Below, piece after piece: positions 22,975 to 33,990 of a DNA stretch of 64,000 bases. Within the stretch, counting starts at the first letter, position 1. Every line of letters begins with the position of its first letter. The stretch spans positions 37,146,501 to 37,210,500 of the forward strand of contig NW_024465885.1 in NCBI RefSeq assembly GCF_017591425.1, written 5' to 3'. This DNA comes from Ochotona curzoniae (taxonomy: Eukaryota; Chordata; Mammalia; Lagomorpha; Ochotonidae). The notes under the pieces were generated by a model, which was not told the DNA's origin, did no database searches, and saw only the letters and a list, made by a program, of their open reading frames with translations. The translations under genes were made by a program, and so were the position numbers.

Positions 22975-23515
22975 TTATATATACATTTCTCCTTAATCCA
23001 TTCATGTGATGGACATTTTGCGGATTACATATTTTCACTGTTACCAACAGTGACAGTGCTACTGTAAACGTCATATTGCATGCATGTCTTTGGTGCAGTG
23101 TGTTCATGTCATCTAGTGGGATTGCTGGAACATATGGCAAGTCTCTTTCTGGCTGTTAGATTTCTGTTCGGTTTCTATAGTGCCTGCACTAGTTGACATT
23201 TCTGTCAACATCCTCACCAACATTTGTTTAGCTCTCTTGGATAATAGGCATTTTCAGAGGGATGAAGTGATAACCTCATTCTGGTTTTGTTTTGCATAAC
23301 TAGTAGTGTTGAATATTTTTTCATATATTTGTTGGCCATTAGTATTCCTTCTCCAGAAAACTGCATTGAAGCCTTTTAATAGCTTCTTAACAGGATTTTT
23401 TTAATTGTACTTTTTGAGTTGTTGATGTGATCTGGATATTAGTCCTTTGTTGGGTAAGTGACTTGCAAGTATTTTTCCCATCTGTCAAGTGTTAGAGAGC
23501 CTGGTTATTACATGG
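22975..23515 (-). mobile_element. Old L1 3' fragment
   Basis: Antisense L1 ORF2 end: TGGGATTGCTGGAACATATG, CATCCTCACCAACATTTG and TATTAGTCCTTTGTTGGGTA are classic minus-strand L1 blocks. It is decayed and non-coding. Confidence 0.7.
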
Positions 23516-23906
23516 ATAGAGCCAGCTGATTTTTGGCAGTCATTCCTGTATGTTAGGGTGGAGAAAAAAGAAACTCTTCACTAAATTGTGCTGATAAAAC
23601 TGTATGTATATGTAGAAAAGTGCTATTAGATTCCTCCTGCTTACCATATGTAAAAATCTAAAGATTAGTCAAAAACTTGCAGTTCCAACCTCATTCTGAA
23701 ATTATGAAAAGAAATGTTGGGAATATACTTCAAAACATTGGTGTTGGTGAAGACTTCTTAGTAAGGCAACAAAAGTAAAATAGATTGAATCACTTTCAGA
23801 ATCCTCTGCATGTCAGAGCAAACAGTAAAATGAAGAGACATCCAATGGAATGTCTCTTCATTTATAAGCTACTTACCTGAAATTTTCTTAAGAAATTAAA
23901 AATCCT

Positions 23907-24215
23907 GGGCCCAGTGCAATGGCTCAGTGGGCTGAGTCCTCCCTCTTACGCGTCAGGGATCCCATAGTACCCTGGTTGGTGTCCCAGTTGCTCCAGTTCC
24001 CATCAGCTTGTGAACTGGAAAGCAGCAAATGGCCCAAAGCCTTGTGACCTGAAGCCACATGGAAGACCCAGATGAAGCTGCTGGGTTCAGATCGGCTCAG
24101 CTGCTGCCATTGCGGCCACCTGCAGAGTGAACCAGCTGATGGAGGGTCTTTCTTTGTCTCTCCTTCTCTGTTAATTTGTCTTTCCGATAAATATAAATAA
24201 ATGTTAAATAAGCAA
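23907..24215 (+). repeat. C-type SINE
   Basis: Sense: TGGGCCCAGTGCAATGGCTC, AGATCGGCTCAGCTGCTGCC and TGTCTTTCCGATAAATATAA. Confidence 0.8.
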
Positions 24216-24589
24216 AGAAGAAAAGAAATTGAAAAGTCTACATTTTAGATTACATACAATTGGCCGTTTGTGGATGAGATCCAAATTTTATATTGATGTA
24301 ATTTAAAGTGAAACACCTGTTTGTGTATGTGTGTTATATGTAACTGCTGCTGAAAAACTGAATGTAACTGTTACATATTTGCTACACTGGAGCTAGGAAA
24401 AAAGTCACTAAATTTCATCTAATTTACACTTTTCATTAGTGGACTCCTGATTAAGCTGTGCCATGTAGAGTAAGGTCTTGCTAAATGTGCTAGCTTATCT
24501 CAGATAAATAGTTCTTCCTTCTGCAATAGTTCTTTGATGGGCAGCACAATTTTTTTTATAGTTAAACAGCTACTTAATATTTTATTTTT

Positions 24590-24838
24590 GTAAAAGATTT
24601 GTTAAGAAGGATAGAAAGGTTGTTCATGCACTAGCTCATGCCCCATTTAAATGACTGCAGTGTCCGGAGCTGAGCTGATGATAAGCTAGGAGCGTCAGCC
24701 TCCACTGTTTTCCCAGATCCTAAGCAAGAAGCTGTATCAGAAGTGGTACAGCTGGGATATGAACAGGCGTCCATGTGGGATGTCAGCACTTGCAGGTGGA
24801 GGATAGGCCTTTTGAGGCGTGGCCCCAACCCCAGACAG
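24590..24838 (-). repeat. Old C-type SINE
   Basis: Antisense: GCTGAGCTGATGATAAGCTA, GTACAGCTGGGATATGAACA and GGCGTGGCCCC end. Confidence 0.65.
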
Positions 24839-24854
24839 CACAGTTTTTTTTTAC

Positions 24855-25345
24855 CCCCTTTCTTTTTCTGAATTTATTTTATAATACAGTTCAATATGCT
24901 CTGAGGTTTCTCCTCTCTCCCTGTCTAAATCCTCTCCCCTACACTGATCTTCCCTTATAATATTATAATAGTATAGTCCTTCAAAAACAGTGCTAAGTCC
25001 ACCATTCTGCTATTTAAGTGTGCCATGATATTGTAGGTATAGAGAATAAAGTCCAGCATGCTATTGTCAGGATGTATTTAACAGTTTCATGCGCAGTCCA
25101 TCTTTGACTTGGAAGTAGGGGTGCATACTGCTATGTGTCTTCTCATCCTCATATGGCAGTCTCTTACACTGTGCCTCTGGATGACTCTGTGTACATGCCT
25201 GTTTACCTGTATATCTGTTCATCTTGTGGTCTTCATGAAGGTTCCCTTATATCAAGAGCATATAATATTTGTCCTGTGGGGATTGACTTATTTCACTGAG
25301 CCTACTGGTCTGTAGTTGGGACCATTTTGTTGCAGGCAGAGCAGT
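24855..25345 (-). mobile_element. L1 3'-end fragment
   Basis: Antisense 3' UTR: TTATTTTATAATACAGTTCA, AGTCCAGCATGCTATTGTCA and TATTTCACTGAGCCTACTGG. The same arrangement recurs at 26260-26690 and in the intron 4 element, so this is a lineage-specific L1 3' UTR. Confidence 0.7.
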
Positions 25346-25764
25346 TTTAAAATACAAGCTTTATTGTCCGCCATCACAGAAAAAAATACCTAACTTTTTT
25401 TTTGACAGTACATAGTTTTAAAAATAAAGTTTTCCAATGTAAATAAATATAAATCTAGCACTTGCCTATTTCCCTCTTTGTTGAAAACATCTGAGAAATG
25501 GGTATCTTTAGTAGTTTTCTCCTAATTGCTCTATGTAAGTTTAGAAACATTAGACTATGCTCTGTAATATCCTTTCACTGTTTTTCTCTATCTTCTGTTT
25601 CTGCTAGCCCTTTTACATTCTAAGAGGTTGAAGATTATGCTTTAATTCTCAGGAAGTCTCTGGGGTTGCATTTTCAATCTCATTTTGTAATTATAAAAAA
25701 TGGAGAAAGTAAAATTACTTTTCTATAGTTACAGAGGCAGTAAGTAGACTCTTTTTAAAAAAGT

Positions 25765-26000
25765 GTAAATATTTTCAGTTTATTTGAAAGGCACGAGCTA
25801 ACAGAAGTCCAGATCTCCACCCAGGTTCCTCATGTGGGCGCGGCAGCTCAAGCAGTTGGGCCGTTCTCTGCTGCTTCCCACAGGCCATCAGCAGGAAGCT
25901 GGAGCAGAAGTGAAGCAGCCATCACTGGAACCAGTGGCGTGTAGGAAAGCACTGCCAACAGTGGCTTTACCTGCTCCTCCACAAGGCTGGCCCCAAAGTG
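25765..26000 (-). repeat. Old C-type SINE
   Basis: Antisense: TTTGAAAGGCACGAGCTAAC, CAGGAAGCTGGAGCAGAAGT and a CACAAGGCTGGCCCC end. Confidence 0.65.
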
Positions 26001-26082
26001 GAAGATGTTGAATCTGGATTTTTTAACTCCAAAACTCTTGTTCATAGCTTCTGCTGCCACTCCCAGAGTTTCAGTTTTAGGG

Positions 26083-26115
<33 letters not shown>

Positions 26116-26259
26116 ATGTGTTTAATAAAAACAGTGATTTATCATGATGGTTGAAAAATGTGCTTTGAAAATTAGTATATAAGATTACATACTAGATTAT
26201 ATAAGATTTTATAAAGATTATACAAGATTTTAGATTGCTAGACATTCAAGTTTAATTTT

Positions 26260-26690
26260 ATTTCTAAAATTTATTTATTTATGATACAACTCGTAGGCTT
26301 AGGGACTTCCTCTCCCGTCCTACTCGGCTCCTCTCACTGCACTGATTTACCCTATATTATTACCGTAGTTTAGTCCTTCAGAAAAGTCATGGGTTCATCA
26401 TTTCTGCTCTTTAAGTGTATCTTGACATTGTAGGTATAGAGAATAGCAGAAAATCCAGCATCCTGTTGTCAAGATATGTTTAACAGTTTCATTGCAAGTC
26501 CATCTTCGATTCAGGAGTAGAGATGCATGCTACAGTGTGTCTTCACTTTTTAATGTGATAGTTTCTTGTATACTGTTCCTCTAGATTGTGTGTACATGTA
26601 TGTTTTAATCTTGTGTTTTGCATGAAGGTTGCCTTAAAGAGAACATGTGATATTTGCTTGAGATTGGCTTGTTTCACTGAGCATTGAATA
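26260..26690 (-). mobile_element. L1 3'-end fragment
   Basis: Antisense 3' UTR: ATTTATGATACAACTCGTAG, CATCCTGTTGTCAAGATATG and GGCTTGTTTCACTGAGCATT. Parallel to 24855-25345 but diverged, so a separate insertion rather than a local duplication. Confidence 0.7.
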
Positions 26691-26875
26691 TCTAAGTTTT
26701 AGTAAATCATATTTTGAAATCGACTTGAATGGTGTGTTTTACAGTCTGTAATGTTAGTGTGTGTTACCACTGCGGTGAGGGCAGTTGTCTCCCAAGTTTC
26801 TGCTGGTGAAACAGTTTGAAGTATTGCAACAATCCAATGTATTTATTTTGTCCTAATTAGTTTTCTCTTTTAAAG

Positions 26876-27104
26876 GTATTATTATGATGGGGACATGATT
26901 TGTAAAGTTCAAGGCAAGAGATTTGTGTACAAGTTTGTCTGTGACTTGAAGACTCTTATTGGATACAGTGCAGCAGAATTGAACCGTTTGGTCACAGAAT
27001 GTGAACAGAAAAAACTCGCCAAGATGCAGCTTCATGGGATTGCGCAGCCAGTCACAGCAGTAGCCCTGGCCACTGCTTCGCTGCAAACAGAAAAGGACAA
27101 CTGA
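26876..27104 (+). CDS. GABPA: GABPA last coding exon: end of ETS domain, C-terminal tail and stop
   Basis: Acceptor AG at 26874-26875. The first base completes the arginine codon of the recognition helix and is followed by [20 protein letters not shown], the beta-wing of the ETS domain. The tail ([20 protein letters not shown], then [20 protein letters not shown] and [14 protein letters not shown]) contains the C-terminal helices that form the binding face for the ankyrin repeats of GABPB. TGA is at 27102-27104. With 1,055 coding bases in the window the reading frame is intact from 284 to the stop. This covers about residues 379-454. Confidence 0.97.
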
Positions 27105-27592
27105 GGCCGACACCTGCGGGCGTCTTTCTTACATATTCTGAGCAGGGATTGCTCTTACCTTTATTACTGAATTTGAATCTTTTATTTCTAGAATGTACAA
27201 TCCAATGCATGATTTTTATATAAATATTTCATACTCTTGTGAATTGGATCTTTTTACTTTGAGCATATATTTTAGAATATGTGTTTGTTAAAAGATCACC
27301 ACATTATCTGCAGCGTGACAGCAGATTCCTTGTGGGGTAGTTTGTTCACAGTCAGGAAAGCTAAAAGTGGTCAGTATTAATGTCTAGCCCTACCAAAAAT
27401 AGCCACTGGCATCTGAAGATGAAAAATAAATGAAGTATCTCCAGGAAACAGTCTGGCTTAACTATTTTTGAAACTAACTTTGCTCTCTGCTGCTTTAGAT
27501 GTTGCTTTACATAGAACCAGAAAACAGAGTTGCTTGGCTAGAGCATGTGTGCCTGTCTCATCTAATCAAGCAGAGCTAAAATGTTCCTATCA

Positions 27593-27598
27593 AATAAA
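27593..27598 (+). terminator. Candidate proximal polyadenylation signal
   Basis: AATAAA about 490 nt after the stop codon, in an AT-rich context. It could give a short-UTR GABPA isoform. It is one of several hexamers, so weight is limited. Confidence 0.3.
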
Positions 27599-30023
27599 AT
27601 TATAATATTAGTAAATTGCTAAGCTGAGTATCAGATTATTAAAGTAATTTATATATTTGCAAGTAAAGGTTGGTAAGTTGACTGGCAGGCAGCAGTGCTG
27701 AAGGCAATGGTTGAAATGGCTAAACTCAGGCCATTACAGATTTTCTATATAGATTATAATGTCAGGCCAAGAACTTAAATTATTTTGAAAGAGGCATTTA
27801 ATTCTAATAAACCAGCTCTTAGAGAAGTTCTAAAATCATCTCTTTTTCCTTTCAGAGACTTAAAAATTGAAAAGGTATACCTCAGAAAATATATTTGGTT
27901 GGTTTAGCTTGGCTTCCCTTTGTGTGTGTGTGTGTATGTGGTTTTTGTTTGTTTATTTTTGGTCTAATTACCCACTACTACCAGTTTAATCTGCAAAGCA
28001 TATATATATTCCTGCAATTCTGATGTGATAAAGACTTTAAATTAGTCAGCAGTACTTTACTTTTAAAGATATTTGTAATGACTGCTAAGTGTAATCAGAA
28101 AACTTGACTTCCACCATAGGTATTCTCTTTGAAACAAAACTTCCCACTTTTTTTTCCTTTTGCGTGTTAGATGTGTGTACAAATGTTCTGTACATGTGCA
28201 GTTTACCACTTTATGTGGGCATTTAAACACATTTATATGAAGGCAGAATTACCCAAAAGGAAAATCATTAAATCATTTTGAAAACTCTTAAAATCAGTCT
28301 CACATATGAACTTCCTCACAACAAGCTAACACTAAAAACAAAAGAATAGAAATGGTTTTTCTTCGTAGTGTTGTTTGTTTTCAGACAATACAAATGAGAA
28401 CATGAAATTCTGTGTAAAAGGAGATTGATTTTCTAATATTCTTTGGTGCATCTCCCCCTCATCCTCTCCTTGAAGTCCATTGCCGGAAGCAGCTTGGAGG
28501 ATTGAGCCCGTGCTTTTCACTGACTTAGGAGGGAGGGACCAGGGCTGGCAGGAGCTGGCTGCTGCCCACACTGCGCAGGGCCCACCCATGTCGCCTGCTG
28601 GTCCTTCAACCCTGATTGTGAGTGCTATGCTATTGCACTACCTGGTATACTGTTTGGACACTTATTATATTGCTGTCTTAAATTCAGGATTTTGCAGTAG
28701 TTCTATGAGTAGTAAAATCTGTAAGTTTATAATTACATAGAAAAAAAAAGGACAAATTGTTAGTGTGATTGGGCACTTTCATTGCAAGAATATCTCAATA
28801 GAATAATATAAAATAATAGCTTGAAGCTCAAGCTTCAGAGAACAAACTGCTGTGGAGGGGCCTGCTATTGGTCCCAGGTTGACAAGTCACTTAGAGTTTA
28901 AAAATATCATAAAGTGTACTCTGGGTATATTATCAGAAGTAAAGATATATTGACTTTTAGATTTAAAATGCTTCTGGGAAAATATGTCAACATTTTAGCC
29001 AAGATAGCAGACTTCCCTGTGTATTTAGATTTCTAAGGCATGGGATAGCAGATTTATTTTAGATTTGTAACATCAAACTATTGTTTCTTTTTTCCTTTAA
29101 CCATTCCTTGGTCTTTTTGGGGTTTTTTAAAGCCATTTTCTTCCCCTATCAGTTTTTTGTTCCTCACAATTTGAACAGAGCCTTTTCACCCGTGGCCATA
29201 GGCTGTTTCTCCACTTTGTCATGCAGCCTTCTTATGTACTGTGACTTCAGTAATGTGACTGATCGATTAAAGGAGCTTGTATTTGCCTCCAGATATTTGT
29301 ATTGTCCTTATTGAGGTTACAGTTACCAGAAAGCTAGGTAGTCTTCTATTAAAAGATAACTAAGATTGTGAAAGAAAATAAAATTAATGCTCTTCTCTTT
29401 ATAAAATTTTTAATACAATTTAGAATATATCCAAGGAAAGATACAACTATTGATCATCTTTTTTATCCTACTAAACTAATGAAATTTTTGCTTTAATATT
29501 AGAACTGTTTTTTCCAGGTGAAATTTTGAGTCCTTTTTCAAACATATTGCTAGCCTGATGTCTGAATATGTGTGTTATGCAAAAATCACGCTAAGCAGGA
29601 GGAGTGTATGTGTAGGGTTCATCTTCACATGGATCAACTCATAATGTTTGCTTATTTTTTTTTTTATTCTGTCCAGATTACTTAATTAGAAAAAATTGTT
29701 GTTTTCTGCCAATACTAAAAGTAATACCCAGTACATTTCTTTGGAAGGTTGTGTTTTGATAGGTCTGTTTTTGCCTGCTCATCAATTTATGTTACTGCCT
29801 CTAAAAAAAAAAAAAACTAATGTGTATATATCTTCGAAATAGCACAAAAGTATTTTAAAGTTCACAGCTGTAAAAGGAATATGTGAGAAACATAATGTCC
29901 TTAGACCGAAAGAGTGTAAAAAATACTGAAACTTGAGTATTTCACTTGCTGTCAGGAAAAAAAAAATAATTTTCAGTCTTTTGTAAAAGGGAGGAAAATT
30001 TTTGCATACGTTTTTACTCTTTA

Positions 30024-30029
30024 AATAAA
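30024..30029 (+). terminator. Candidate distal polyadenylation signal of GABPA
   Basis: AATAAA in TTTAAATAAAGACACTTATA, with T/G-rich TTTCTTTGTGGTTTTTATTT starting about 30 nt downstream as expected for the downstream element. It is the last good hexamer-plus-GU pair before the first intergenic SINE at 30900. Confidence 0.5.
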
Positions 30030-30049
30030 GACACTTATACTGTCATAAT

Positions 30050-30895
30050 AATGATTATGTATTTCTTTGTGGTTTTTATTTTTATTGTAATTTTACATAA
30101 AAGTTACTTTCTATTTTTACTTAGATAAAAAATATTTGTGCATAAAATGTAAAAAATAGTAAAATGAGAAAAAAATAAAATATTATGCATTATGCTTCCA
30201 TGTTGTTCAAAGGATTATTTTTTTCCCTAGAAACAAATTCCTAAACTTTTGGGTTGGTTTGAAACCTAACAGTCCATTTGTGATAAATTACTTGTGTGTA
30301 CTTCTTTATTTAACAAACTCTCAATTTGGTAAGAATAGTGCCATGGAAGTAAAATTGTTGGTAGACAGTCTGGTTTTGAGATAAGTAAGAATACCCCATC
30401 TACAAAGTCAGTTTCAGAATCACAAATGACCTGGGAAGACTAAGTACTTGTCAAAGGGCAAACTAATGATTGTTAACTTTAAGGTGTTAGTTTGACCTTC
30501 TGGAAATATTTTATTTAAAAGTCGGCTGTTTGAATTGGCTGGAGAAGCCTTAACAAAAATTAGGGAATAGATGATAGAAGGAGTCAGAAAAAAAATATAG
30601 TGTCCTTGTGTGGATGAAGGGATGACTAAACCTTGACATACTTAATTAAGAAATTATAGTGTGAAATGCTTTAAAAATACAGATTCTAATTTCTATATTT
30701 TAAAGTAATTACAGCCATCAGAACATGAGTGAGGTATATGAGAATACTTAAAAATTTTCATGGAAAATGGAAAGGTAAATTTATTCCGTTGCCCAAAATT
30801 TTGAAAGCGAGGCATAGTTTTTACATAATACAGGCTTCCATGAATGTTTTGAAGTATTCTTAAATTTTTTACCCAGGATTTCATGTTTTTGTTTT
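30050..30895. other. AT-rich flank without recognised features
   Basis: No splice-consistent exon, RNA gene or repeat that I recognise. Confidence 0.6.
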
Positions 30896-31225
30896 TGTTT
30901 TGTTTTGTTTTTTTAGATTTATTTTATGTTTATTGGAAAATCAGATATACAGAGAGGAGAGACAGAGAGGAAGATCTGTCTGTTGGTTCACTCCCCAAGT
31001 GACCACAAGAGCCGGTGCTGCGCCGATCCGAAGCCAGGAGCTCTTTCAGGTCTCCGACACAGGTGCAGGGTCCCAAGGCTTTGGGCCGTCCTGGACTGCT
31101 TTCCCAGGCCACAAGCAGGGAGCTGGATGTAAAGTGGGACTGCTGGGATTAGAACCAGCACCCATATGGCATCTTGGCGCGTTCAAGGAGAGGATTTTAT
31201 CCACTAGCCCACCACGCCAGGCCCA
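30896..31225 (-). repeat. C-type SINE
   Basis: Antisense near full-length: GTTTATTGGAAAATCAGATA, GCGCCGATCCGAAGCCAGGA and CACCACGCCAGGCCC end. Flanking ATTTCATGTTTT and ACTTCATCTTTT are only a loose match. Confidence 0.88.
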
Positions 31226-31509
31226 GACTTCATCTTTTAAAAACCTGGCTTTAAATTAATTTGCAAGTAAAGGCTTGTTTAACGTGCTTGAGTACTGGTA
31301 AAACCTGTAGTGAAAAGACCATGTTTTTGGTTCCAATTTACATGAAGAAAAACTTGCAAAGCAAAACAAATAGGTAGTAGAGAGGAAGAAACGAAATTAT
31401 TTTTTAATGGGTATTAAGTTTCAAATGTATAAAAGGTAAAAAGAATCGTTGTGCAATGGAAATACACAGCAATATCAAACTACTTTAAAATGTTTCCGAT
31501 GGTAAATTT

Positions 31510-31870
31510 TTTTTTTCTTATTAATAAATTTTATTTTGACATTCTTTACATAGTTAATTAGGGTAAGAAGGTTCAAGGGCTACAGGAAAGTGGATAATAC
31601 TAGTATGTTTTCCATATTGTTAGCTTCATATTCAAAGGGGGGTATTTAAGGGAAAAGCCCACCCAATTTCCCACCCTCCCCAGGTCCCGGATATAGGGCA
31701 TGCTCTGAGGTTCTTGCTCAAGTGGTCTTGATATTGCCACAGTTATGAATCACTGTCAATCTTGCCACTCCAAGCACTATGAGATCTTTGAAAAATCCAC
31801 TGATTGACATAGTCCATCATAGCTGAGATGGTTGGTTGACCTGTTCTGTCTTCTCTCTTTTCTTGGTTAG
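31510..31870 (-). repeat. 3' tail of the composite retroposon
   Basis: Minus-strand 3' end. Plus-strand landmarks are TTTACATAGTTAATTAGGGT, AGAAGGTTCAAGGGCTACAG, GGCATGCTCTGAGG and GGTTAGGGTTCTGAGTCCAG. The same blocks in the same order recur at 55988-56400. The AATAAA hexamer lies about 20 nt before the A-tail. Confidence 0.85.
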
Positions 31871-33736
31871 GGTTCTGAGTCCAGCATTTAGATTAGGAAG
31901 ATCTCCAAAGAAACTTCTTGTATGTGCTAACAAGTACAGGGCCTGGCACCGTCCATCGCTCCAATCAGCTGGTGGTTGCAATTCCTGGGTTGGTTCTGTT
32001 TTCACTCCCGACTTCCACTGGAACCAATGGGTGTTGCAGTCCAGCCTGGTTCTGCCCATCACATACTTGGCCCTCACCTAAACCAGCAGGAGCTGTAGTC
32101 TAGGTTGGAGCGACCCACAATAACCCCAACCAGGCCCAACCCCTACCCTGGTTTGCCAGTAAGTGTAGCAGTAATCCAGTCTGTCCCACATCCCATTCCA
32201 CCCCAGCCGCTGTCTTAGTTTTATGTCCTCCCATGGAAGTGGTAACCCAAGAGGGATGAGCCCACTATTTCCCTCCCAGGCCTCTCCCACTCCCAGATTC
32301 CAGTTGATGCTGCCCAAACAAACCTCGCCCACTTTAATTTTGTTTGCACCAGTAGGAATAATCTGCCCAGCCTGGCCTTTCCCTGATCTAGTCCAAATGA
32401 GGTGCACAGGTGTGGTAGCTCTGCCTAGTCTGGTCTGCCCCCATCCCAGCCCATGCTCTCCTGTGGAAGTAGCTGTCCAGCAAAGGAACCCTCCCTTATT
32501 CCCCTGCCAGCTCTGCCCACTTCCTTTCTTGTTCTCAGGCTGGTTGGGCGCTGCGGTCCCTTCCGGTACAGGCAACCTCACCTCGGCATTCCATAATGTG
32601 CACTAGTCTTTGTTGCGACCGAACCTGGGTCGACCCACACTGGTGCCTGGATTTGCCAGTGGATGACGTGGACAGATTCAGCCTGGTCTTGCCCCCACGT
32701 CTGCCAATTGTATGCCAGTGGGTAGTTTTCCATGGCTTTTTCTGGGCTGTTTCCTATCATGTTTCTTGCGTTTACCTGCTGGGTCTGTGCCCTGCCAGAG
32801 GAGTTGCCCAGGCTCCTCCATCAGAACCTCTCCCAATGCCAGGTTTCACGCTTACCAGTGGGTCCATGAGCCAACCCTACTCAGTCCACCTCCTGTCATA
32901 GCAGGAACTGTGGCTTTTCCTGACTGGCCTTCAACCCAATCTGGTTCTTGCTGTTGGATGTTCCAGCCCAGACATGGTTTGTCCATACCCACGTATGGCT
33001 CACACATGGCTCAGTAGGGGTTTGAGACCCTGCCTAGTCCATCCCACATCTGCCCTGGTCCTCCAGAACACCAGGGGGAGTCGGGGTCCGGCCCAGTTCG
33101 GTGCATTCAATCCCAGTCCACACTCGTGCCAAGGGAGACTACAACTGTTTCCAGATCAGAACGCAGCCCCCTTCCAGGCCACGCGCCTCTTGGTGGGAAC
33201 CTCAGCCCAGCTAGGGTTGTCCCCTTTGCTCCCCAACCGGGTCTGTTCCCAGCCATAGATCACATGCCTGCCAATGGATGCTCTGACTCAGCTTGGCACA
33301 GCCCCTCCCCTGTCCCGAACTCTGCCTTAGACACTGTGGCTTAGCGTCCCAGGCTCCCACAGACCAGCAGGTACAAGAGCCTAGCTCGGCATGACCTCTG
33401 CTCCCTCCTGGTTTCTAGTTTTACTTGTGGGCTAAGGTTTGCTCAGTCGTGCCTAATCTACTCTGTTCCATTACCAGTTGACACTTTGGCCAGCTGTTGG
33501 AGCTACTTGTGCAGGACAAGCCCCAAGCCATAGCTTCTGCATGACTGGTATTTGGTGCTCAGCATTATTAGTGATTACAAGTTTTGCTAAGGAAGAGTTA
33601 CTGCCTGTTTCAGGTCCAAGAAGCACAATGGGTTCAACCTGGAGCTAATTAAGCAGCAACTCAAAGAACCAAATCCCCAGAGCTCCCGGGCCGGGCGGCC
33701 AACAGGCGGAGCCTGGCACCAATGGCGCACTGGCCG
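31870..33736 (-). repeat. Degenerate repeat (VNTR-like) middle of the retroposon
   Basis: A (G/A)CCA(G/A)TGGGTG-like motif recurs at about 32023, 32155, 32299, 32348, 32655, 32714, 32854, 33270 and 33471, often followed by CAGCCTGGTCTGCCC-like text. It looks like an old, diverged tandem array rich in C and T on this strand. The longest minus-strand open frame is 167 codons (32581-32078) and is low-complexity, with no family I recognise. I judge it non-coding. Confidence 0.65.
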
Positions 33737-33990
33737 CCCGGGGAGAACGGCTCACCATGTGCCCATGGCGGCCGTCCGGGATCCAGGCATGAGACGCCCC
33801 GTCCTGAGACCCACCAGCTGCCAGCCGGGTGCTGGAGGTTTAAATAACCCAGGCCCAAGGTCGCGCCCCTCCCAAATCCCATTCACCGCCCCATGAAGGC
33901 GGCGGGTGGGCCCCGGACCTGCCCAGTCCCGGAGGCCTCCCCCCCTCGGTCTACTCACCCCGAAGGAAGCGGCCCCCGAAACCCAGCAGG
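33737..33990 (-). promoter_or_regulatory. Candidate promoter unit (one monomer, representative)
   Basis: On the minus strand a monomer contains, in order: a GGGGCGG GC box (complement near 33888), GGGAGGGGCGCG, a TATA-like TTATTTAAA (33847-33839), GCCGCCATGGGC (33774-33763; YY1-like and also a strong start context, but the ORF from that ATG stops after 4 codons), and splice-donor-like ATG|GTGAGC and GGG|GTGAGT. Repetition of such units at the 5' end is how monomer-type L1s carry their promoters. Function is inferred from motifs only. Confidence 0.45.

Larger units (their letters stand above)
17451..26875 (+). other. GABPA last intron (9.4 kb), SINE/L1 patchwork
   Basis: GTAAGT donor and TTTTAAAG acceptor. 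Over half is recognisable retroelement. Stretches without anything I can name are 17451-18574, 19503-19959, 22356-22659, 23516-23906, 24216-24589, 25346-25764 and 26690-26875. Confidence 0.85.
27105..30050 (+). other. GABPA: Probable GABPA 3' UTR
   Basis: AT-rich, SINE-free sequence of nearly 3 kb, sharply different from the repeat-dense introns on one side and intergenic DNA on the other. This fits a conserved 3' UTR. It holds a short (GT)n run near 27918 and several AATAAA hexamers. The true 3' end cannot be fixed from sequence alone. Confidence 0.6.

Noticed and set aside
32078..32581. 167-codon minus-strand open frame in the retroposon middle
   Set aside because: Low-complexity W/G/Q-rich text produced by degenerate tandem motifs. 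No start context, no family resemblance and other frames are equally open.
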